From Artocarpus heterophyllus (Eukaryota > Streptophyta > Magnoliopsida > Rosales > Moraceae), in contig CM046339.1 in the NCBI GenBank assembly GCA_025403435.1, positions 3,426,212 to 3,490,211 on the forward strand: a stretch of 64,000 nucleotides of DNA, given 5' to 3'. Position 1 is the first letter of the stretch; every line of letters begins with the position of its first letter. Below, in pieces: positions 35,256 to 47,215 of this stretch. The translations under genes were made by a program, and so were the position numbers. Under the pieces are notes generated by a model. That model saw nothing but the letters and a program-made list of their open reading frames with translations. It had not been told where the DNA came from and made no database searches.

Positions 35256-37530
35256 TTATTCGTCATCACTAGTACTCTCGTTGTTAGTTTGTTCAAAACT
35301 GGTATCCTCGTCCTCATCTTCATTTTCTGTGCTTGTATCATTGTCGTACTCCGGTAAAGTATCATCCATCTCAAGGTCAACCTCAATGCCATCATTTCCA
35401 TGACCCACTTCGATTAATGTTGCATTCTCAACGACATTAGGATCAACATCATTTCTTCTAAATGTTATTGACTCCAAATTGGGTAGCTCAACTACAAGTT
35501 CAAAATTTGAATAATCATCTTGTAGCACCTCAACTAAACTAGAATCTTCTTGTTCGATGTCAGGAAGATTCCACACATGTGGACCGGCAAAAGACGTTGC
35601 ATGATGACATGACAATCGTGCGATTTAAGTCCAGTGATCTTACCATCAGCATCGACGTTCTTTTTCAAATTTGCTGCAAACCCATCAGGAAACTTAACGG
35701 ATTTAATAAAGGACCAAATTGTTTCCGTTCTACAGGAGTTAAAGTGTAGTCTGCATGAGGTTTCATCCATCGATCCCCATCCTTGTAAAGATGCAATTCA
35801 TTCCTTATTTGCATGTCAGCTAGATCCATTCTTGCTTTGTCTGTGTCCTTTGACTTCCCATCAATATTCAATATTGTGCCCAACAAGCTATCACAGACGT
35901 TCTTCTCAATATGCATGACATCTAAGTTGTGTTTTAGCAACAAATCTGACCAATATTCCAATTCAAAAAATATACTCTTTTTCGTCCAGTTTAACTCGTT
36001 AGGTTCTCGCCTATGTTTTTTGCCTCCAAAATCAATGTGCTTGCCTGGTAATCTACGTCGTACACGTTCTAACTGATTTAATATTTCAATTGTAGACAAG
36101 CGTGGAGGTGAGGGTCTTTTCTCAACCGTACCATCAAATTGTTTGTCTCTCCTCATGATATTTGAAGTTGGAAGGAATCGTCGATGGCCTATATAACACA
36201 TCTTACTCCTTAAACGCTTAGAAGGAGTATGCATGTTGCATGTTGGACATGCGTTGTATCCCTGGCCACTCCAACCAGACAAACTACTTTGAGCAGGAAA
36301 ATCATTGATAGTCCACAACAACGCAGCATGCATCCTAAATGATGCATTAGCGTAGGCATCATGAATTACCAATCCATGCTCCCAAAGCTCTTTCAACTCA
36401 TCTACAATTGGTCTCAAAAACACATCTATATCCTTTGCAGGAGCATTAGGTCCCAGAATCAACAAAGTCAACATTAAGTATGGTTCCTTTGTACAAAGCC
36501 ATGGAGGTAGATTATATGTTGAGAAGATAACTGGCCACATACTATAAGGTTGACTCATATTTCCAAACGGACTAAACCCATCAGCCGCTAAACCTAAACG
36601 AACATTTCTTACTTTAGAAGCAAAATCAGGATACCTACGATCAAATGCCTTCCATGCCTCTCCATCTACTGGATGTTGCAAAACGCCTTGCGTAGATTGA
36701 CCAAAACCATGCCATCTCATATCTCTTGCAGTATGTCTTGACGCATACAAACGCTTCAACCGATCCTTTAAAGGGAAATAGCGTAATACTTTATGTGGCA
36801 CTCTTTTTCTCTTTCTGTTTGGATTCACCCATTGACTCTCACCACATATAGGGCAAGTGTTTCTATCAGCATATTCTTTCCAAAATAAAGCACAATCGTA
36901 CTTGCACACATGAATTGTCTCGTAACCTAAACCCAACTTGCGTAACTTCATCTTGGCCTCATAATGTGAAGCTGGAATATTATTCCCCCCTAGTAATGCC
37001 TCCTTTAAAAGCTTTAGCAAAGAGTCAAAAGATTTGTTGGTCCATCTATGAAGCACCTTTAAATGCATCAATTTTACTAAAAAATCAAGAGATGAAAAGT
37101 TTTCGCATCCAGGATACAACTCTGCCTCAAGCTCAACAAAAAGTTTTTCAAACTGCCCAGAATTGTATTTTTCGGTTGGACTTGACTCTTCTGGTTCGAC
37201 ATGATTGTTGGCCCCCACTACATCATCTAAGACATTTCGCATCTCGTCAGTAGATTGTTCATGTGTTTCATAACCATTAATGTTCGCATTATAAGATTCT
37301 CCATGGTATATCCACGTAGTATATGTTCGACTAAATCCCTTGTCAATTATATGAGCTTCAACCACTAATAATGTTTGCATTGTTACATTCAAACAATTAA
37401 TGCATGGACAACTAACAAACCCATCCTCATTCATGTAGTTCTTTGCTCTTTCCAAAAATGCCATTGCACCATTCCAGTATCGATCAGAAAAGTGATCATT
37501 TTCAAAAATCCAACTCTTGTCAATCGCCAT
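35256..37530 (-). pseudogene. TNP2-type CACTA transposase with frameshift and missing middle
   Basis: The long frame 37530-35665 holds 621 codons from the family-typical start MAIDKSWI; the frame is open for 23 more codons upstream. Order: transposase-associated N-terminal domain with FVSCPCINCLN; LYPGCENFSSLDFLVKL; SHYEAKMKLRKLGLGYETIH; a Cys pair in NTCPICGESQWV; then the TNP2 core with RLGLAADGFSPFGNMS, AKDIDVFLRP and LDVMHIEKNVCDS, which carry acidic residues likely to be catalytic. Near 35715 the frame shifts by one base at a T run, and the reading continues as SFIKSVKFPDGF ... LKSHDCHVIMQRLLPV. It then jumps straight to an acidic C-terminal tail (to 35256). The DUF4218 and DUF4216 regions that normally lie between are gone, so an internal deletion near 35590 is inferred. 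Confidence 0.9.
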
Positions 37531-38929
37531 ATTGATGTTTTCAATCCTATTGTCAAATGCAATATAACTCATAAATATGGAAAATTTTCTACTAAACAAA
37601 TATAGTTACACAATATTGCGTTACATAATACAAACTAAGGAAAAGGCATGGCAATCAAAATTAGATGATTAAACAAATTGTAATTCATGCGGTTAAAAAC
37701 TTCACACGATGAGAATGATAGAAATAATAACATGCCAAATTTCTAAAGAAAATTACCTCACCTAAGTGATCGAAGAAGAAATGTGACAAAGAACCAGCTA
37801 ACAACAACAACAAACACTGTCTCTTGGTAAGGGCGACCTGCATTGTCAAACACAAAGAACTGTTAAGCAATCATAGCACACATTGAGCATCCAAGGTCCA
37901 AAGATGCAAACTTCAACCAGTAGAAATAAGTGCAGGAAAGAATGCATGTTGAAATTCAGTTTCAGGATTTTATTGATATGCAATATACAATATCCCAAAA
38001 TAATTTCTTTACTTTTTTGGTTGTTTTTCTTGCTCAATTCAATAATTGTGGCACAACTTTTTGGGCCATCACATCAACTTTTCTTGGAGTTTATTGATAG
38101 AAGAATCTTATTTTGATACTTTAATAGACAAAAGAAGTCATAGAAAGGGCCATTCTCGCTAAACTAGTGCCTCATAGAAAAACTGAGCATTACGGTAGAA
38201 TTGGAAAAACCACCATAAACTTTGGTAATAACAAGAAAAATTCAGCAATGAGTAAGTTTCAAAATGACGAATCTATAATGCTATAAAAAAAAGGAGACTT
38301 TGTGAAAAATTTCGGTTCAGATCTCAGATGAGAAACCTGAAATTCACATCAGATAGGCTCGAAGATGTGCATAATTTATACTTGTTAACTGTCATTATTG
38401 AACAAGATGACCCAATAGTTTAAACCTAAAAGTCCATTAACCATCACAAAGACAACATTAATTTATGATATGCTCCAGTAAAGTAACTAAGAATACAATT
38501 CATGTACTAATGAAGAAAAGGAAAAGAAAAATTCAAGCACTTTAAGTTGAAACATCTACCAGGATGAGCAGACTTCGTAGGCAACCCAAGTGGCGATTCT
38601 TTCTGCACGCACAAACCGAGAGAAGATTACTTGTTTTATGAAGACATAAGGGAACCAAATTGCACAAGCCAACCAAAATTTTTGAAAAGCGGTAATATAA
38701 AATCAAAATGGCAGTCACAAATACGCAGTAGCAGAAGGCAAATAATAATAATAATACAACATCAAAACACGACGCTCAACTTCTGTTTGTATCCAATAAC
38801 TCTGGCTGAAGTTAATTCTGGATAAAGATAAATTGCAATAAAAATTCAAACAGCGCACGACGCTAAAAAAGAAAATTGAAATTGAAATTTGTGCTTCCAA
38901 TAATGAAAAAGTGAGTAAGGTGTTAGTCT
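37531..38929 (-). other. Upstream intron-like part of the second CACTA element
   Basis: About 1.4 kb of AT-rich DNA between the TNP2 start and the GC-richer leader, with no open frame of note. Splice-like signals are present, but I could not fix an intron. Confidence 0.5.
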
Positions 38930-39480
38930 ACCTCATATTTTATATAAACAGATTGCTCCAATTACATCGGTGTGGAAAGTATAACCAAAAAAAAAAAAAA
39001 AAACTTACCAGGTGCGGCGACAGCTGAAATTCGGCATGGAAAACATTAACAATCTGGTCAACGACACTGTCTACCTCCGGCAGGGCTCCTACGGGTTGCA
39101 AGGTGTTAGTCTCGGAAAAATTGGTGTCAAAAACAGAGAGAGAGAGAGTCTCAGAGGAAATCTCAGAGGAAATCTCAGACCGCAAATGTCCACAGACAAA
39201 AAGTTTTTCAAACTGCCCAGACAAATCTCAGAGGAAATCAAGGTAGGAAAGTTGAACAAAAAAAAAGAAAAACCCTTACCTGCTGCGGCGACAACGAATC
39301 TCCAGCGTGCAAAACAGCAACAATCCGGCCAACGACACTGTCTAGCTCTGGCGGGGATCGTACGGGTTGCAAAGTGTTGTTTCAAAAAATTTTCGGTGAG
39401 AGAGAGCGTTGAAAACAAAGAGACGATCGAATCCTTCTTAGACGAGATGAAGAGGCTGAAATTTTCTGAGCTCAGAAGCG
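38930..39480 (-). repeat. Duplicated leader exon of the TNP2 gene
   Basis: Two related blocks, about 39007-39160 and 39277-39410, each hold the + strand text CAACGACACTGTCTA...TACGGGTTGCAA. They lie about 260-270 bp apart. Between them is a 23-bp exact copy (39199-39221) of TNP2 coding sequence found at 37139-37161 (SGQFEKLF). A GGAAATCTCAGA micro-repeat is at 39148-39178. I read the region as the 5' exon area of TNP2. Confidence 0.65.
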
Positions 39481-39523
39481 GGTGAGGGGAAAGCTGGATT
39501 TTGGGAATATGTATTCTCTTTTA

Positions 39524-39847
39524 GCGACGACATATGTCGTCTCTAAATATATACCTACCAAAACGACAACGTATTAGGATTCAACGACGACATTTATTGT
39601 CGCTTAATATGTGAATACCGTGAATTTATGATGCGTGTTTCGGAATTTCAGCAACAAAATTTTGCAAATATTCAACGACAATTAAGTCATCGCTAAATAT
39701 AATAAACGATGACAAATATCGTCTCTAAAAATTTTATTACACAAGCAAAAAATCGTATTCTACACAGATTTAACGACGACAATATCGTTGCTGGAAAATA
39801 ATTTAGCGACAAAATTTTAGTCGCTAAATCATACAATTGTTGTAGTG
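39524..39847 (-). repeat. Terminal and subterminal repeats, gene 5' side of the second CACTA
   Basis: Copies of TTTAGCGACGACA and its complement, with more decay than the other end, stop at TTGTTGTAGTG. The target duplication AAT follows. Confidence 0.9.
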
Positions 39848-40229
39848 AATCTACTATTTCTTTAAACAAGATGACTTTTTTTTTACTTTTTCCTTTCTAT
39901 CCAACACTTGAGCCATTACCGATGCTAGTATTTGCCTTTTTCCGTTCAATGACCCGACAAATTGGTAAGTTTTTGGTTGTTGTCAATTTTAGGGTTTATT
40001 TGTCTCTTTTGCTTGCTCAATAGTCGACTTTGACTTTTATTGTTTATGAGTTTTCGACTAGACCTTTGCCTTCTTTTTTGGTGTCGTAAGAGTGTTTCGT
40101 GGTTGCTGGTTTTAAAAGAAAATCCCATGTGCTTCCATCTTTTGGATGTACTCTTGTATTTTTCACTTCGGTTTGTTTTTAGGACAAAATTGGAATTTTT
40201 ATTTAGTTTTTGTAATGCCCCCTTACTGA
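39848..40229 (-). other. Leader-like sequence next to an inverted gypsy LTR
   Basis: A 113-codon minus-strand open frame lies here (39946-40287) but has no gag domain that I recognise. The minus strand reads GACATCAGTAAGGGGGC right after the LTR end, a decayed counterpart of TATCAGAGCGGG at 46464-46475. That suggests a primer site and leader. The rest of that element is not seen on the far side of the CACTA insertion. Confidence 0.4.
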
Positions 40230-42255
40230 TGTCACAATAATCATTACTTTTACCATTATTATCATTATGTATAGAAAAACAATTCAAATAAAATACTTAC
40301 ACTCAAACAGACATCCCATAAAAACATGCATAAATTTTTTTTAACTACCTACTGGATTTGCTTCTCTCACATCGACTAGCCTAAAGGAACACTTATAGTG
40401 TTGGCTTATCGATTACCTGTAGAAACAGTTAGTTCACAAATACAATCATTTACTAAATTATAGACACACAAGACTTCAAACAATATTTAAATCTCTAGAG
40501 AAAAATACTTATATGTCCAAATAGTTTAACCATATCAAAAAAAACAAACATGGCATAGTCCTCAAGAAACCACAATTAAGGAAATATTAAACAGTTTCTA
40601 AAATTCTATAGGAAAATAAATTAAGTCTTAATGAACATCAGTGCGGAAAGTAACATTAACAATAAAATCATTGTTCAAGTCATTAATTATTTTCATGGCG
40701 TGATTCTGTTTCCAATTCAACACTCCTAGCGCACACGCCCGCCCTTGTCCCCTACCTATTCCATGTGCTTTTGTCCTTTGTCTAGAACATGATATAAAAC
40801 TAAGTAAGCATAAGCTTAGTGAGTGCACTTTCCTATCTCGCAACATAAAATATGAACTTTTATAAAAACATAACATAAAATCATAGTCATAAACATGTTA
40901 ATGCAAAAGGCACATGGTCATATATAAAACATATCTTAAAGAGCCCAAGCGTTGCAATATTAACATCATAGGCGTGCCGTCACGACAGGAGTGGGGTAGC
41001 TAGTCCCAAACCAAACATAATAAGTCTAACCTTTGAGCCATCATAAACATAAACATAGGGTGTACAATGCTTAATTAAGTGATACATATATATAGATAAA
41101 CCTTTAACACACTTCGTCAATAAAACATCCTTTACCTCTTGTTGCAACAAGAGTTTTCATGAGAAGATAATATGTAAAAACAAAATTAAAAATTATCATA
41201 AAACATATTCTCAAAACTTTTTCGTAAACTTTTATCTTATTGCAGGTGAGAATGTACTTACTTGACTTGTTTGCTTACTAAATCTTAATTTAGATAACGT
41301 TGTCGCGGTTCTCGATGTACTGCCTTTTAGAGTGTTCATGTCAATTATTCATATAATACATGAAATTAATATTCATCTTCATGATATCATTTAATACCAT
41401 ATTATATCATCATATATCATTCTTATCAAAAACAAGGCATCTTTGAGTCACAAACATATACTTAAAGTCAAAAGACATAACGATATAAAACTTGATCTTT
41501 AATCACTTAGAGAAATTAATCTCAAGTTACAAGCATGAATAAAGTGTAAGAATTATTCCATAACATAGCTAACATACATAAATATTACTCAAATTTTCTT
41601 CTCTTGAAAATATTAATCCAAAATATATTCAAGTAAATTTGTCAATAATTAAAACTACCTAACCTTTAAGGATTTATTACCCTATATATTTCAATTCACA
41701 TTCCATTAGACTATGAAAATTTGTAGAAATAAAATAAAATATATATATAATGCTCATATTTTTCTTTAGCCATAAAAATTTCATTTGATAATTAAAATAA
41801 ATTGCACAATCAATACTACTAAATTTGCCAGCAAAGCCTAGACAGTGAGCAGTCTTAATTAAAAGTTATGTATTAAATTATTTATCTCATAAAATAATTT
41901 ATAAAAATTACTACATATAATAGACACATAAAGTTATAACATATCTAAAATTTAGCTTTAAATAAATTTAGAGTAATTCAAAACACACGTTCAAATTCAG
42001 AGTTAATATTAATACTAGACATGTTAGACAGTGAACATGTCCCATTCAAACTATTTTATAAAATCAAATATGTATGATATGCTCATGAAATGTTTATGTG
42101 ACATGGTTAACATATAAATATAAGTTAGAAAAATAATAAATCATGCAAAAAAATATGATTTATTATCTCATGAATTACATAGATCATATTAGGCTGACAC
42201 TTATAACAATTGAGTACTTGAGAATCAATGAATTTTATCTTAAAATATAATAAGG
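40230..42255 (-). repeat. Gypsy-type LTR sequence, inverted orientation, incomplete
   Basis: Begins TGTCACAATAATC, the complement of an LTR end. 40230-40830 is an inverted copy of 45868-46455, clearly similar across about 590 bp. The whole block is similar to 61724-64000 in the same orientation. It stops where a plus-oriented LTR start (TGTAACACCC) appears at 42261, so its own 5' part is missing or displaced. No genes. Confidence 0.75.
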
Positions 42256-42260
42256 ATATT

Positions 42261-42857
42261 GTAACACCCGCCATTTTCATGTAACGGTTAATGATAGATA
42301 TTTAACGGTGTTAACTTTCTTTATAAAATAGTGCTACTGACTATTTTATTTTGAGTATGATGGCAGGTGATGGTCATGTGGAATTGATGTGCTCAAGGTG
42401 TTCATGTCATTTATAATGTATGCATAATAAATATCTAATGTTTTTATTTGTGTATAATGTTATATGTGGTACTTCAACAAGTCAGATTTTTCTAATTTGA
42501 TAGGCCAAATTCTTTTTCCAGAATGGCTGGCCAATGGATTTCATCGACAAGCCGAACCCCACAACTTCGGCAAGCCCAACTGAGCCGTCGATAGGCCGAA
42601 GACTACTAACAAGTAATCAACAGATAATCTCTAAAATTGTGGTGTTTATGATTAATATGATTGGCTGTAAAATTCTGGATAATTGGTTTTTTTTTTTTTG
42701 TCTTTTTCCTTATTCATGTTAGAGAATGTTTGACTTTTAAAATGATTTGATTTTTTTGCCAAAGTTTCCCATTTTGAAAGTTTGAAATTGGCCAGTAGAA
42801 CAAATCATTGACATTTTTATTTTTCCTAATCCCCTTCAATCTCCCACGAATATGCCT
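42261..42857 (+). repeat. Left part of the gypsy 5' LTR
   Basis: Begins TGTAACACCCGCC, and shares scattered similarity with 60139-60310 (GATGTGCTC then GTTCAT). It contains a palindromic array at 42496-42600. It is cut at 42858 by the truncated copia. Confidence 0.7.
42496..42600. repeat. Palindromic array, gypsy LTR copy
   Basis: Five 14-bp units start at 42496, 42521, 42543, 42566 and 42587, for example TTCGGCAAGCCCAA and GTCGATAGGCCGAA. Spacings are 25, 22, 23 and 21 bp. It is the same motif type as in the copia LTR at 51262-51339. Confidence 0.78.
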
Positions 42858-43932
42858 TCAAGACTTATGGGTTTGAATAAAATGTGGATGAACCATGTGT
42901 TTACAAACACATTAAGGATGGGAAGGTGGTTTTTCTACTGTTCTATGTAGATGACATTCTGCTAATTGGCAATGACATTGGGGCATTGTCATCGGTCAAA
43001 TTATGGTTGACCAAACAGTTTAACATGAAAGACTTGGGTGAAGCTAATTATGTTCTCGGTATCTAGATTTTTCGGGATAGGAAGAACAGAATGATAGCTT
43101 TAACCCAAGCAAGTTACATAGATAAAATTATCAAGAGGTTTGTAATGCAAGATTCCAAGAAAGGTGGGCAACCATCTAGGTCTGGAATTACTCTTTTTAA
43201 GAAAGACTCGTTAAAGTCTGATGAAGAAAGAGAATACATGAAGCAGGTGCCTTATGCTTTGATAGTGGATAGTCTCATGTATGCCATGCTTTGCATACGA
43301 CCGAATATAAATATGCGGTCGGGATAGTAATTCGATTTCAGTAGGATCTAGGACCAAACCACTAGGTTGCGGTCAAGCATATTTTCAAGTACCTGAGAAG
43401 GACTTGAGGGTATAGGCTTGTATATTCCGGTGAGGATTTAACACTTCTAGGATTACTGATTCGGATTTTCAATCCTATCCAAATTCGAGGAGATTGACTT
43501 CTAGTTTTGTGTTTACTCTAAGAGGTGGTGCCATTGTTTGGAGAAGTATCAAGCAAGATTGCACTTTGGATTCAACGATAGAGGCCGAGTATGTGGTAGC
43601 CAGTGACGCTTTGAAAGAAGCAGTGTGGCTTCGTAAGTTCCTTAGGGATCCTGAGGTAATTCCTAGTATAGATAAAGCAGTATCGTTGTATTGCGATAAC
43701 ATTGCAATGATAGCTAATGCTAAGGAACTAAGATTTTACGAGAAGAGTAAGCATATTCATCGAAAGTATCACGTGATAAAAGACTTTTGTTGAGGGCGGG
43801 CATGTTGCTGTATGCAAAATCAAATTTGCGAATAATTTAGCTGATCCATTTACGAAGACACTAACTACAAGAGTTTTCGAGAGGCATGTGGAAGCTATGG
43901 GGATGCAACATGTGACAAATTTACTTACTTAG
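42858..43932 (+). pseudogene. Copia RT-RNase H fragment
   Basis: Carries [12 protein letters not shown] (the RT YVDD active site) and the RNase H blocks [22 protein letters not shown] and [13 protein letters not shown]. Several stops and small deletions interrupt it, for example after CIRPNINMRSG (near 43325) and at the end of VIKDFC. The matching complete sequence is in 56365-57440. Non-functional. Confidence 0.9.
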
Positions 43933-43946
43933 TGCAAATGGGAGAT

Positions 43947-45867
43947 TGTTAGACATGTATGCCTGAAGGAGTAAAATGTATTATGTTTTTGGAGACATTA
44001 TATTAATAAAGAATTTATTTATTATACATATACCAAATTGTTGTTATCTTTACATTCATATTTGTCGAATGTATAATAAGCAGACAAAAGTCTTAGATTG
44101 TTAGTCTAAACCTTTAGAATTGACAAATTATGCAGAAGACATGATTCTAAAGGTGATAGTCTAAATCATAAGATCTGCAGTTGAGGGAATAAAGTTGAGC
44201 ACTTTATTCATGCAAAGATTGTTATGTTGTCTATATCCCTAACAAGAGATGGTTTATCTTGGCCATCGAAGGTAGACTCCACAAATAGATACATTGGTGC
44301 ATTATCATAGATGTCAATGTATTGGATCGGATATAAAGTGTAATTAATTTGGATTAATAATTTTCTCTGGGCAAATCAATTCATTTTAAACAATCATATG
44401 TATTGTATCTTAATCTTGAAATGAATAATGGGCTATTTGTCTTGACTTATGCCTTTTGATATTGCAAAGGGTGACATCCATATTTTATGATGGTATGTAT
44501 ACCGGTACATTAGAGACATGACTATTGATAGCGTAGACCTATTATTCATAAATACATAATCCATGGCTCCTTTTTAGGAGTCGATGATAGCCTCTTATAT
44601 GTGTTATTCTATAATTGGAAGATTGGAGCGCTCAACCATTTGGATACATAGGTGTAACCGAATGGTATACTATTTTTGGATAGTAAGTTTTTCGATGGTG
44701 AGATAATAGAACGTAAGAGAAAAATAATCGGGAAGGTAAGACAGAATTTATCCTTAAGTTGATTATGGATATCCTATAGGGATACGATACATCATGATAT
44801 GTCATGGACATTTAGCTATTTGGGCTTCGTAATTCTATATAGTTCGAGAGTGCAGCTCTAAGCTTATAGTAGAGTAGTGTTAGAGTTGATAATTATGAAA
44901 CATATATCTAGGATATTGTGTTTTATAATTGTCGAGAGCTTGAACTATATAGGTCTATCAGGTCCCCTTTTCTAGCTCATAATAAATCCTATAACGATAC
45001 GGCATGCTTTTCCAATAAATTAGTGACTTATGTCAGATTATTAGATTGACTGAAATTTAATAGGATTAGATAATTCATGTCTGCTTATCGGTTGAATTAA
45101 TTTGTGTAAATTAATTCAAGATAAACTTGTTGAATTATTGAGAATATTTATTTTTCTAGAGATTATCCAGATATGACTATTTTAATTAGATAAATTCTCT
45201 ATTGGGTTATTTGACTTAAAACTAAGGCTCTATCCAAAGAATCTTAGGTAGGAAATAAAACTTTGCAGGGATGATTTGTCGTAAGTTTGACAGGCCAATC
45301 TTCAGATTCAGCCTACCGATGGAGTAAGTTCGGTAGGCCGATCTACCAGTTGACCTGCCGATCGAGCGATAATCTGATCACGTGTTTTTATGCTATTTTA
45401 TCAGATATTTATCTAGATTCAAATTTTTGAGGCCTTATTTGATAATAACCAACCATAAGACGACCTCTATCAATAGGGATAGAGTTTTCTAAGTTATGTA
45501 GATCAATTAAGAAATTAAGAGTGAGTACTCTAGTCTATGAGTCTCTAAAACTCCCAAAAGAGCTATTGTTCACAAATCGCAAATGTTGGTTCTAGGTTTT
45601 CTCAATTGGTTGGAAGGAGAGTCTTCAAGGAAGAGCTATATGTGGTGCGCTCACACATATATCGATAGTGGATAGAGAATAGCAAAGAAGACCAGTTGGT
45701 TGAAGCTCTTCTGGAATGTTCTTCTCTTCACAGATTGCAAGAACTCTTCGTAATACAAGGTTAGTAAGATCTGGTTAATTCATGCATATAATGTATCAAA
45801 CTTATGTTTTGAAAAATTCTCTAATATAAAAATTTTAAAATTTCCGTTGCGTACTCGTTTTCCTACA
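43947..45867 (+). repeat. 3' LTR of the truncated copia
   Basis: 1,921 bp, starting TGTTAGACATGTATGC, with the same layout as the 2,038-bp LTRs of the intact copy. The TATAAAAAGG box of the intact copy is replaced by GGGATAGAGTTTT near 45476. The palindromic array is retained at 45286-45362. Confidence 0.88.
45286..45362. repeat. Palindromic array in the old copia LTR
   Basis: Four units start at 45286, 45307, 45329 and 45350 (spacing 21, 22, 21), for example TTCGGTAGGCCGAT. This spacing is identical to that in the young LTR although the sequences have drifted. Confidence 0.82.
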
Positions 45868-46461
45868 AAGTGTACTTACTAAGCTTATGCTTACTTAATT
45901 TTATGTCATGCTGCAGACAAAGGTAAAAAGCATATGGAATAGGTGGGGGACGAGGATGAGCGTATGCGCTAGGAGTGTTGGATTGGAAATAGAATCATGC
46001 CATGACAAGAATTAATGACTTGAACAATGATTTTATTATTAATTTTACTTTCCACACTGATGTTGAATTAAGACTTGATTTGTTTTCCTATAGACTTTTG
46101 GAGACTGTTTAATATTTCCTTAATTGTGGTTTCTTGAGGACTATGTCATGTTTCTTTGTTTTGGTATCGTTAAACTATTTGGACATATAGGTATTTTTCT
46201 TGAGAGATTTAAACATTATTTGAAGTCTTGTGTCTTTATAATTTAGTACATGATTGTATTTGTGAACTAACCGTTTCTACTGGTGATCGATTAGCCGAAC
46301 ACTGTAAGTGTTCCGGTAGGCTAGTCAATATAAGATAAGCAAATCTAGTAAGTAGTTAAAAAAAATTATGCATGTTTTCCTAGGATATCTGTTTGGCTGT
46401 AAGCATTTTATTTGAATTGTTTATCTCTAAATAATGATAATAATGGTAAAAGCAATGATTA
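45868..46461 (+). repeat. Right part of the gypsy 5' LTR
   Basis: Continues after the truncated copia and is the inverted counterpart of 40230-40830. It ends just before TTATCAGAGCGG, a primer site for initiator Met-tRNA with two leading bases changed. Confidence 0.75.
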
Positions 46462-47215
46462 TTATCAGAGCGGGTTTTCATTTCCAATAACATCGCCACA
46501 CGTTAGTTTCAAGTCCTCCAAGTAAGTATAGAAATTATTAACCTTGTAATATATATATGTTAAGTTACATTTCCTATGACTACATTATAATTATCTCACT
46601 AGTCTATGAGACATATACTTATGTTATTTGAAGAAAGAAGCAATCTTTGTCTCATTATTTATATATAACAGAATAGTTGATAATCAAGAACTTCGATTAT
46701 AAGAGGTTAATTATGTGATTATATTATTATTTTTTTAAATGGAAATTTCATGGAGGAGTAGATGAAGGATATGTTACTCAAAAGAAGCATAATAATAGTT
46801 ATGTATTTTAGTAAACAAGTTTGAGAATTATACAAGGTCAATGAAAGGATTTTGCAAGGTCACATGTGAGATTTCTATAGTAAGTTTTAAGTGAAGGATA
46901 TTTTAAAAATGTACATGTCATCAACAAGATTGACTATATGAATGTTTGAAGCTTAGTAGTGATTAATTTTGGGAGAAAATTATTTATGATAATATTCTAT
47001 CAAATTGAATAGCCCATAACATGATATGATAGAGGTCACACACAGTAGTTCCTTTTATGAATGACCTTTGAATTAGTAGAGACTTCAATGGAGCATTCTA
47101 GAATTATTAATACAGAAGAATGAGATTAAATATGAGATTACTATTATTGTTTTTGGAAGATACCGGTTAAGGAAATTATGGAACGAGGGATAAAGTAAGC
47201 CTAAAATTTTATGGT
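46462..47215 (+). other. Gypsy leader and lost gag region
   Basis: Starts with the PBS-like TTATCAGAGCGG. No gag frame, zinc knuckle or start codon context is recognisable in the 750 bp before the protease block, so gag has probably been deleted or decayed. Confidence 0.6.

Larger units (their letters stand above)
32935..39847 (-). mobile_element. CACTA (En/Spm) transposon with intact ends
   Basis: The ends are CACCACAAGAAG (32935) and TTGTTGTAGTG (39837-39847), inverted matches to the CACTA terminus. The 3 bp AAT flank both sides (32932-32934 and 39848-39850), the duplication length expected for CACTA. Dense subterminal repeats of TTAGCGACGACATTT in both orientations lie at 32955-33260 and 39524-39835. 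Genes are on the minus strand: a TNP2-type transposase (37530-35256) and a downstream En/Spm second gene (35138-33468). Both are damaged, so the 6.9-kb element is non-autonomous, but its ends could still be used by transposase made elsewhere. Confidence 0.93.
42858..45867 (+). mobile_element. 5'-truncated copia: partial RT, RNase H and 3' LTR
   Basis: Homologous to the intact copia from 56365 onward, so everything upstream of mid reverse transcriptase is missing. It holds RT-RNase H sequence and the 3' LTR (43947-45867), and ends TCCTACA. It belongs to the same family but is much more diverged than the two LTRs of the intact copy are from each other. Confidence 0.9.
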
